DNA from: Acidimicrobiales bacterium
GTDB lineage: Bacteria; Actinomycetota; Acidimicrobiia; Acidimicrobiales; SZUA-35
DNA: 64,000 nt
Direction of reading: 5' to 3'
NCBI GenBank assembly: GCA_020630195.1
Contig: JAHDBV010000003.1
Span: 1-64,000 of the forward strand
Part shown: piece by piece, positions 54,476 to 61,661 of the stretch
Layout: each line of letters starts with the position of its first letter
Numbering within the stretch: the stretch's first letter is position 1
The notes under the pieces: generated by a model
What the model was told of the DNA's origin: nothing
The model's database searches: none
What the model saw: the letters and a program-made list of their open reading frames with translations, nothing else
Translations under genes and position numbers: made by a program

Positions 54476-56710
54476 ATGTTGCGGTACCCGCACGCGAGAA
54501 GGCCGATCTCGGCCGGTCTGCGTACGGGGTTCCTGGTGCTCGCGCTCATCGCGGCCGCGTGCACGTCGTCCGACGCGACCGAGGACACGGCCGAGCCGAC
54601 CGCGTCGATCGAGACCACCGTCGCCGCACCGGCCGAGACGACGACCAAGCTGCCGCCGGGGCCCGAGGTCGGTCCCGTCGCCGCACCCGTGCGGCATCCG
54701 GCGACCGCCCGACCGATCTACTTCGTCATGCCCGACCGCTTCGAGAACGGCGACCCGACCAACGACACCGGCGGGATCGACGGCGGGCCGCTCGACCACG
54801 GCTTCCTGCCGACCGACCGGGGCTTCCACCACGGTGGCGACCTCGCCGGCCTCACCGCCCGGCTCGACTATCTCGAGGGGCTCGGCGTCGGCGCCATCTG
54901 GATCACCCCGCCCTTCACGAACCGTGCGGTGCAGGGCAACGGGACCATCGAGGGCTCGTCGTCGGGCTATCACGGCTACTGGCAGATCGACTGGGACCGG
55001 GTCGATCCCCATCTCGGGACCGAGGCCGAGATGCAGGCCTTCATCGCCGCCGCCCACGATCGGGACCTCGAGGTCTATTTCGACGTGGTGATCAACCACA
55101 CGGGCGACGTCATCTCCTTCGCCGAGGACAGCTACGTCTACTACTCGACCTCGGCCCGACCGTTCCGGGACGCCGACGGTGTCGAGTTCGACCCGGCCGA
55201 CGTCGCGGGCGCACCCGACTTCCCCGAGCTCGATCCCGCCGTGTCGTTCGCCTACACCCCGACGTTCGCGAGCCCCGATCTCGCCGAGGCGAAGTCACCC
55301 GCCTGGCTGAACGACGTGACGCTCTATCACAACCGGGGTGACTCGACGTTCCAGGGGGAGTCGAGCATCCACGGCGACTTCTTCGGCCTCGACGACCTCT
55401 TCACCGAACATCCCCGGGTCGTCGAGGGCATGACGCAGCTGCACGGCGACCTCATCGAACGGTACGGGATCGACGGGTTCCGGATCGACACCATGAAGCA
55501 CGTCAACATCGAGTTCTGGGAGCACTTCGCCCCGGCGATCCGGGCCCGGGCCGCCGAGCTCGGCGACGACGACTTCTTCTTCTTCGGTGAGATCGTCGGG
55601 TCCGACCCGATCCTGCAGTCGGCCCACACCAACCTCGGCGTGCCGGCCACGCTCGACTTCATCGTCGACGCAGCCCTCGAGCGCTACGTCGGCGGCTCCG
55701 GCCAGGGCGCGGTCCTCGCCCAGGCCTTCGACGACGACGACTGGTTCACCGACGCCGACAACAACGCGTCGATGCAGGTCACGACGTTCGGGAATCACGA
55801 CCACGGCCGGATGGGCTACCTCGTCGACCGGGCCAATCCGGGCGCGAGCGAGGACGAGCTCCTGATCCGGATGCGGCTCGGGTTCGACCTGCTCTTCCTC
55901 GTGCGGGGTCAACCCGTCGTGTACTACGGCGACGAGCAGGGGTTCGTCGGCACGGGCGGCGACCAGCTCGCCCGTCAGTCGATGTTCCGGTCGGTCACGC
56001 CCGAGTACGTCGACGACGACAACGTGGGCTCCGACGAGACTCCGGCCGACGACAACTTCGACACCGACCATCCGCTCTACACCCACGTCGCCTCGCTCAC
56101 CGAGCTGCGCCGGCAACACCCGACGTTCGTCACCGGGGCGATGATCGTGCACGAGACGCCCGGACCGACCTTCGGTTTCTCCCGCATCGATCGGGACGAA
56201 CGCGTCGAGTACCTCGTGGTGACGAACGCCAACGAGTCGCTCGGTGTGCCGACCCGGCTCACGGCGCTGAGCCGTGACACGACGTTCGAGTCGGTCGCCG
56301 GGGTCGGGGTCGCCATCGATCCGGTCACCACCGACGCCGCCGGTGAGGTGCTGATCGAGGTGCCGCCGCTCTCGGCGGTGGTCCTGCGTGCCACCACCCC
56401 GCTGCCGATCGCGCCCGAACCACCGACGATCTCGATCGTGCGGCCGGACGACGGCGGTCTCGTCCCCACCGAGCGCTACCGGATCGAGGCCCGCGTGGAG
56501 GGTGCCCGCTATGCGGAGGTGACCTTCGCCTACTCGGTCGACGGCGCAGCGCCCGTTGTCATCGGCACCGACGACAATCCGCCGTACCGGGTCTACTGGA
56601 ACAACGCCCACCTGCCCGGCGGGACCGACATCGAGATCATCGCCACCGTCGAGGACGGCTCGGGTCGATGGGTCGCCGATCGCACGACCGCCACCATCGG
56701 AGACCGATGA
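54476..56710 (+). CDS. secreted GH13 alpha-amylase-family lipoprotein
   Basis: 744 aa, starting on the base after the malG stop. Lipobox ALIAAAC and a Thr/Pro tether place it on the outer face. The GH13 barrel has FDVVINHT (region I), GFRIDTMKHV (nucleophile Asp), FFFGEIVGS (acid/base Glu) and TFGNHDHGR (region IV). After a beta-sandwich C-domain, a ~90-residue Ig-like module (PTISIVRPDDGG to the end) may bind starch. It should cut starch or long dextrins for uptake by MalEFG. Confidence 0.92.
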   Translation: MLRYPHARRPISAGLRTGFLVLALIAAACTSSDATEDTAEPTASIETTVAAPAETTTKLPPGPEVGPVAAPVRHPATARPIYFVMPDRFENGDPTNDTGGIDGGPLDHGFLPTDRGFHHGGDLAGLTARLDYLEGLGVGAIWITPPFTNRAVQGNGTIEGSSSGYHGYWQIDWDRVDPHLGTEAEMQAFIAAAHDRDLEVYFDVVINHTGDVISFAEDSYVYYSTSARPFRDADGVEFDPADVAGAPDFPELDPAVSFAYTPTFASPDLAEAKSPAWLNDVTLYHNRGDSTFQGESSIHGDFFGLDDLFTEHPRVVEGMTQLHGDLIERYGIDGFRIDTMKHVNIEFWEHFAPAIRARAAELGDDDFFFFGEIVGSDPILQSAHTNLGVPATLDFIVDAALERYVGGSGQGAVLAQAFDDDDWFTDADNNASMQVTTFGNHDHGRMGYLVDRANPGASEDELLIRMRLGFDLLFLVRGQPVVYYGDEQGFVGTGGDQLARQSMFRSVTPEYVDDDNVGSDETPADDNFDTDHPLYTHVASLTELRRQHPTFVTGAMIVHETPGPTFGFSRIDRDERVEYLVVTNANESLGVPTRLTALSRDTTFESVAGVGVAIDPVTTDAAGEVLIEVPPLSAVVLRATTPLPIAPEPPTISIVRPDDGGLVPTERYRIEARVEGARYAEVTFAYSVDGAAPVVIGTDDNPPYRVYWNNAHLPGGTDIEIIATVEDGSGRWVADRTTATIGDR

Positions 56711-58542
56711 ACCGCCCCGCACCCGCCGATCCCGCCGAGCTGCTGACCCGCTGCCACCACGACCCGTCGGTGCGGTGGGTCTCGAACCCGACGCCCGCCC
56801 CGGGGGAGACCGTCACCGTGACGGTGCTCGTGCCGGGCGCCAGCGACGTGAGCGAGGTGCGGCTCCGCACGATGCACGACGGTGAAGCCCGGTGGTGGGA
56901 GGGGGTCGCCCGGCCCGTCACCGGGGGAACCGAATGGGACCTCGAGCTCCGGTGCCACAACGCCACCACGAACTACCGCTTCTGGCTCGACGGTGACGAC
57001 GGTGCCCGCTGGCTCACCGGCCTCGGTGAGGTGTGGCACGACCCGCTCGACACCCACGACTTCCGGCTCGTCACCACCGGACGGACCCCGACCTGGGTGC
57101 CCGAGACGGTCTGGTATCAGATCTTCCCCGACCGCTTCGCCACCTCCGGGCGGCACCGGCACACGTTCCCCGAGTGGGCCGACCCCGCCGACTGGTCGGA
57201 CCCGGTCGTCACGGGCCCGCCGGCCATGACCCAGCTCTACGGCGGCGACCTCGACGGCATCGTCGAGCACCTCGATCATCTCGTCGAGCTCGGAGTCGGC
57301 GGCATCTACCTCAACCCCGTGTTCCCCGGTCGTTCGAATCACCGGTACGACGCCGCCACCTTCGATGAGGTCGACCCCGTGCTCGGCGGTGACGAGGCCC
57401 TCGTCCGGCTGCGGGAGGCGACCCGGGCCCGGGGCCTGCGACTCATGACCGACATCACCCCGAACCACACCGGTGACGGGCACGAGTGGTTCCGGGCGGC
57501 CCAGGCCGATGCCGACTCGGTCGAGGCGGGCTTCTTCCACTTCACCGACCATCCCGACGAGTACGAGAGCTGGCTCGGTGTGCGCTCGTTGCCGAAGCTC
57601 GACCATCGAGACCCGGAACTCGGGCCGCGCCTCATCGACGGCCCGGCCTCGGTGATCGGCCGCTTCCTCCACGAACCGTTCGACATGGACGGCTGGCGCG
57701 TCGACGTCGCCAACATGACCGGCCGCTACGGGCTCATCGACGAGAACGAACAGGTCCGCAACCGGATCCGGGCCACGGTGGAGGGCGCCGGCGACGACAA
57801 GTGGCTCGTCGGTGAACACTTCTTCGACGGCACCCGTGACCTCGACGGCCAGGGCTGGCACGGCGTGATGAACTACGCCGGGGTGGCCCGGCCGATCGTC
57901 TCCTGGCTCGGTGAGTTCTCGACCCTCGCCGCGATGATGCCGGGGCCCGGCCAGGACCCTCGCGACGGTGTGCAGGTGGCCGCCGCGATGGACGACGTGC
58001 GAGGTGCGTTGCCGTGGCAGGTCGTGCTCGGCTCGATGGCGCTGCTCGGCTCGCACGACACCGCCCGCTGGCAGACGATGGCGCGGAGCCCGGAGCTCGC
58101 TCGGGTCGGGTTCGCCTTCATGGTCTGTCTCCCGGGTACCCCGTGCTTCCTCTATGGCGACGAGGTCGGGCTCACCGGCACCGATGCCGAACAGGCCCGC
58201 CGCACGATGCCGTGGGACCCCGACGGCTGGGACCACGACCTGCTGGGCTTCCACCGCGAGGTGCTCGGCCTGCTGCGCTCCACTCCGGCCCTCGCCCACG
58301 GAGGCTTCCGTTGGGCCGAGATCGCCCCCGACGCACTCACGTTCCTGAGGGAGACCGACGACGACCGGATCCTCGTGCGGGTGAGCCGGGCCGCCGCCGA
58401 GACGATCCTTCCGCTCGCCGGACTCGTCGCCAGCGGGGCCACGCCGCTCCTGCTGACCGGCGACGCCGCGGTCGACGTCGTCGACGAGTCCGTGGTGCTG
58501 TCGGCCCCCGGGCCCTCGGTGACCGTGGTCCGTTTGGCCTGA
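56707..58542 (+). CDS. intracellular GH13 maltodextrin hydrolase (neopullulanase/cyclomaltodextrinase type)
   Basis: 611 aa from ATG 56707 (ATGA overlap), no signal peptide. The N-terminal ~120 residues form a CBM34-like module, then the barrel: TDITPNHTGDGHEWF, GWRVDVANMTG (nucleophile), VGEHF (acid/base) and LLGSHDTARWQT. SHDT instead of NHD is usual for this subgroup. It should degrade imported malto-oligosaccharides to glucose and maltose. Last gene of the mal operon. Confidence 0.92.
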   Translation: MNRPAPADPAELLTRCHHDPSVRWVSNPTPAPGETVTVTVLVPGASDVSEVRLRTMHDGEARWWEGVARPVTGGTEWDLELRCHNATTNYRFWLDGDDGARWLTGLGEVWHDPLDTHDFRLVTTGRTPTWVPETVWYQIFPDRFATSGRHRHTFPEWADPADWSDPVVTGPPAMTQLYGGDLDGIVEHLDHLVELGVGGIYLNPVFPGRSNHRYDAATFDEVDPVLGGDEALVRLREATRARGLRLMTDITPNHTGDGHEWFRAAQADADSVEAGFFHFTDHPDEYESWLGVRSLPKLDHRDPELGPRLIDGPASVIGRFLHEPFDMDGWRVDVANMTGRYGLIDENEQVRNRIRATVEGAGDDKWLVGEHFFDGTRDLDGQGWHGVMNYAGVARPIVSWLGEFSTLAAMMPGPGQDPRDGVQVAAAMDDVRGALPWQVVLGSMALLGSHDTARWQTMARSPELARVGFAFMVCLPGTPCFLYGDEVGLTGTDAEQARRTMPWDPDGWDHDLLGFHREVLGLLRSTPALAHGGFRWAEIAPDALTFLRETDDDRILVRVSRAAAETILPLAGLVASGATPLLLTGDAAVDVVDESVVLSAPGPSVTVVRLA

Positions 58543-58593
58543 TCAGACAGTCCGACTGACCATCGGAGCGGGCCGGGTGCGATCCTTCCGGAC

Positions 58594-59886
58594 GTGAGCG
58601 ACGGCACCGGCGAGACGCGACACGACCTCGCCGCGCTCGCCGAGGCGGCGCTGCTGGCCGACCTCGCCGTCGGGATCGCCGTCGGGTTCCGACTGACACC
58701 GGTCGCGGCGCTCGGTCACGTGCTCGCCGCGGTGCCGATGGGGGTCCTGGCCGCCCGTCGTGGCACCCGCACCCTGGCCATCGGCGGGTTCGTCGCGCTC
58801 ACCCTCACGTTCCTCTTCGCCGGGCTCGGACAGGCCGGCACCACCCTCGTGTCGATCCTCTGGGGAGGGGTCGCCGGGCTCGCCCACCGCCGGGGATGGC
58901 CCCGGTGGCGCGCCGTCGTCACCTCGGTCGCCGTCGGGTGGACGGTGGTGGCGACGCTCACGGTCGCGTGGTTCTCGACGTTCTCGGGGCTCCGGGAGGT
59001 GGCGTTCGAGTCGGGCGAGGCCCAGTGGGGCGGGGTGGCCACGCTGTTGCGATCGGCGGGGCTCGACGTCGTCGCCGACCTCGGCGACGAGACCGTTGCC
59101 TGGGGAATCGAGCACTGGTGGATCGCGGTACCCGCCTTCCAGGTGCTCGTGTCGATCTGGCTCGCACTGCTCGTCCGCCGCCTCGCCGCCCCGGCGTTGG
59201 CGCGGATCGACCGGGCCTTCGCCGTGCCGTCGCCCGGCTCGGCGGCCACCCGCCCCGGAGCGTGGGTCGGAGCCCGGCCCGACGATGGCCGGTCGGTGCT
59301 CGCCGCCCGGGGCGTCGGTGTGGCGGGTCGACTCGCGCCGGTCGATCTCGATCTGTGCCCGGGGGAGATCGTGGTGGTGCGGGGTCCGAACGGGTCCGGC
59401 AAGTCGACGTTGCTCGGTGTGTTGGGTGGTCGGATCCATCCCGACCACGGCTCGGTGACGACCGACCTGGTGGGCGGAGCGGTCGGCGGTGTGCACGAGA
59501 TCGGTCAGCGGCCGGAGTCGGGCGTGCTCGGTGTGACCGTCGACGCCGATCTCCGTTGGGGTCCCACAGCGCTGCCCGATGCGCTCGTGGAGGCGACCCG
59601 GCTCCGGCTCGGCGTGCCCGACGCCGACCGGGAGGCGAGTGGTCTGTCGGGCGGGGAGCTCCAGCGTCTCGCCGTCGCGGCGGTGGCGCTGCGTCGTCCC
59701 GGCCTGGTCCTGAGCGACGAATCGACGGCGATGTTGGACGTCGACGGTCGCGAGGCGGTCCGGACCGAACTCCGACGGCTCGCCGAGGCCGGCGCCGCCG
59801 TGGTCCACGTCTCCCACCTCGACGCCGACCTCGCCCTCGCCGACCGGATCGTCGAACTCGCCCCCGCGGTCGGGGTGCGCCGATGA
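58594..59886 (+). CDS. ECF-type transporter: membrane (S-like) domain fused to ATPase
   Basis: 430 aa. Residues ~1-210 contain five or six hydrophobic helices and an amphipathic linker, like ECF substrate-capture components. Residues ~230-430 are an ABC ATPase: VVRGPNGSGKSTLLGVLGG (Walker A), GLSGGELQRLAVAAVAL (signature) and GLVLSDESTAMLDVDG (Walker B, Asp-Glu kept). Mycobacteria have a comparable fusion (Rv2326c) with both ATPases in one chain; here the second ATPase is separate. The vitamin or metal transported cannot be told. Confidence 0.82.
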   Translation: MSDGTGETRHDLAALAEAALLADLAVGIAVGFRLTPVAALGHVLAAVPMGVLAARRGTRTLAIGGFVALTLTFLFAGLGQAGTTLVSILWGGVAGLAHRRGWPRWRAVVTSVAVGWTVVATLTVAWFSTFSGLREVAFESGEAQWGGVATLLRSAGLDVVADLGDETVAWGIEHWWIAVPAFQVLVSIWLALLVRRLAAPALARIDRAFAVPSPGSAATRPGAWVGARPDDGRSVLAARGVGVAGRLAPVDLDLCPGEIVVVRGPNGSGKSTLLGVLGGRIHPDHGSVTTDLVGGAVGGVHEIGQRPESGVLGVTVDADLRWGPTALPDALVEATRLRLGVPDADREASGLSGGELQRLAVAAVALRRPGLVLSDESTAMLDVDGREAVRTELRRLAEAGAAVVHVSHLDADLALADRIVELAPAVGVRR

Positions 59887-60512
59887 GCCTCGAGGTCCGC
59901 GATGTCGGTGTGGTCCACGACGTGGGGACCCCGTGGGCCCACCCGGCACTCGACGGGGTCTCGTTGCGGGCCGAGGCGGGCGACCGGCTCGTGGTGGTCG
60001 GCCACAACGGGGCCGGGAAGTCGACCCTCGCGTGGGTGCTGGCCGGGGCGACCTCGCCCACGTCGGGCACGGCGACACTCGACGGGTCGCCGCTGACCGA
60101 CCGGGCCGGCGACATCGGGTTCGTGATCCAACACACGAGGCTCCAACTCCAGCGGCCCACCGTCGGGGCGGAGCTGGCCGCACACGACCTCCGCCCACCC
60201 GAGTCCTTCGCCGCGCTCGCCGCCGTCGGCCTCGATCGACGGCTCGTCGCTCGACGGATCGAGGAGCTCTCGGTGGGTCAGCAGCGACGCGTCGCGCTCG
60301 GCATCGCGCTCGCGGCACGGCCGCGGCTTCTGGTGCTCGACGAACCACTGGCCGGCCTCGACCGCGACGGGGTCGAGGTGCTGCTCCGAGCGCTCGCCGC
60401 CGTGCCGGCGTCGACGATCGTCGTGACCGTCACCCACGAGCTCGACGACTGGCGTCGGCTGGGGGATCGACGGGTCGAGTTGCGTCGAGGACGTGTCGAG
60501 GTCGGCACATGA
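59883..60512 (+). CDS. ECF transporter ATPase subunit (EcfA-like)
   Basis: 209 aa from ATG 59883 (ATGA overlap); the track frame begins 329 codons too early. Walker A VVGHNGAGKSTLAWVLAG, signature ELSVGQQRRVALGIALAARP (SVGQQ variant), Walker B LLVLDEPLAGLDRDG and the switch His in VTVTHELDDW. It pairs with the ATPase half of the previous protein. Confidence 0.9.
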   Translation: MSLEVRDVGVVHDVGTPWAHPALDGVSLRAEAGDRLVVVGHNGAGKSTLAWVLAGATSPTSGTATLDGSPLTDRAGDIGFVIQHTRLQLQRPTVGAELAAHDLRPPESFAALAAVGLDRRLVARRIEELSVGQQRRVALGIALAARPRLLVLDEPLAGLDRDGVEVLLRALAAVPASTIVVTVTHELDDWRRLGDRRVELRRGRVEVGT

Positions 60513-61306
60513 CGAGCGCCGCCGGTCTCACCCTGCTCCGGGTCGTCCCGGTCGACGGGTGGCTGCACCGCCTCGACCCGCGCACCAAGATCGCCGTGCT
60601 CCTCGCCGTGGTGCTCACGGTCTCGATCAAGCCGAGCTGGGCGGGTCTCGCGGCGGTGGCCGTCGCCATCCTCGCCGCCGCGGCGACCGGTGGAATCCCT
60701 TGGTCGGCCCGGCCGCGCCTGCCCCGGATCTTCCTGCTGGCGATCGGCCTCAGCCTCGTCCTCGGACTGCTCGCGGGTGGTGAGCCGGGTGTGGCGATCG
60801 GTGGTGTCACCGAGATCGGCATGGGCGGTCTGCTCGCCCAGCTGCGGTTCCTGGCCGTGACGTTCGTGATCCTGGCGGCGACCCATCTCTTCGGTTGGAC
60901 GACCTCGCTCAGCGAGCTGCCCGCAGCGGCCAACTGGTACCTCCGGCCGTTGGGACGCCTCGGCCTGCCGGTCGACGAGCTCGTCACCGCGCTGGCGCTG
61001 GGCGTTCGTGCGTTGCCGCTCCTGCTCGACGAGGTCGCGGCGGCCGTGCGCCTCGCACGCCGCCGCCCGAGGCCACCGGTGACGGACCCTCGTCAACGAC
61101 TGGTCGGCCCGCTCGTCACGTTCGTCGACCTCGCCTCGACGGTCACGTCCAGCACGGTGCGCCGGGCCCTGGAGGTCGGCGAGACGCTCCAGCGGCGTGG
61201 GCTCGACGACGGCGGTGACCTCGGCGGTCGTCCGGGGCGTGGTGATCTGATCGCCGTGGTCGCCACGATCGGCCTCGTCGTGGCGGTCGTGCGGCTCCCG
61301 GGGTGA
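60509..61306 (+). CDS. ECF transporter transmembrane subunit (EcfT-like)
   Basis: 265 aa from ATG 60509 (ATGA overlap). WLHRLDPRTKIAVLLAVVL is the canonical EcfT start. The two coupling Ala-Arg-Gly-type motifs appear as VRLARRRPR and VGETLQRRGLDD. Five to six helices. It completes a three-gene ECF transporter operon. Confidence 0.9.
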   Translation: MTSAAGLTLLRVVPVDGWLHRLDPRTKIAVLLAVVLTVSIKPSWAGLAAVAVAILAAAATGGIPWSARPRLPRIFLLAIGLSLVLGLLAGGEPGVAIGGVTEIGMGGLLAQLRFLAVTFVILAATHLFGWTTSLSELPAAANWYLRPLGRLGLPVDELVTALALGVRALPLLLDEVAAAVRLARRRPRPPVTDPRQRLVGPLVTFVDLASTVTSSTVRRALEVGETLQRRGLDDGGDLGGRPGRGDLIAVVATIGLVVAVVRLPG

Positions 61307-61317
61307 GCCGACCCCGG

Positions 61318-61554
61318 TCAGAGGCGCTCGACGCGGATCTGTTCGTCGCGGATCACCGACGCGAGATGGGCCGGAAGGCGATCGGGCGACCAGTCGTCGT
61401 CCGTGTAGCCGGCGACCGCCGACTCGTCCTGCCATGCCGCATCGATCCCCGGCGCGAGGAGCGCCGCGAGCAGCTCTCGCTCGTGGTCGGAGAGCCCCGA
61501 GGCGAACGCACGGAGCTTCTCGAGCAGGCCGGCGGCTGAGTTGACGTCGTCCAC
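61318..61554 (-). CDS. small acidic protein, possible peptide precursor
   Basis: 78 aa from GTG 61554, chosen over the track start (61560) because AAGGAG lies 5 nt before it. Helical N-terminus with GLLEKLRAFASGLSDHERELLAALLAPG, then an aromatic/Asp-rich part (YTDDDWSPDRLPAHL). Helical leaders with an SDxERELLAALL-type stretch occur in small actinobacterial proteins near regulators, some of them suspected peptide precursors. No maturation enzyme is in view. TAGCCT about 20 nt upstream could be its -10 box. Convergent with EcfT. Confidence 0.6.
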   Translation of the reverse strand: MDDVNSAAGLLEKLRAFASGLSDHERELLAALLAPGIDAAWQDESAVAGYTDDDWSPDRLPAHLASVIRDEQIRVERL

Positions 61555-61661
61555 GGTCACTCCTTCTGAGGCTATCCGTCAGCGGTCGTCGATGATCTGA
61601 CGTTCGAGCGACCCGCGGGTTACAAATCGTCGCGAGGAACCCTCCGAGGACGGGGGTGGGC

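Noticed and set aside
58060-58071. SHDT in place of NHD in the second GH13 enzyme as a possible lost catalytic residue
   Set aside because: SHDT is normal in neopullulanase/cyclomaltodextrinase-type enzymes and the catalytic Asp is kept.
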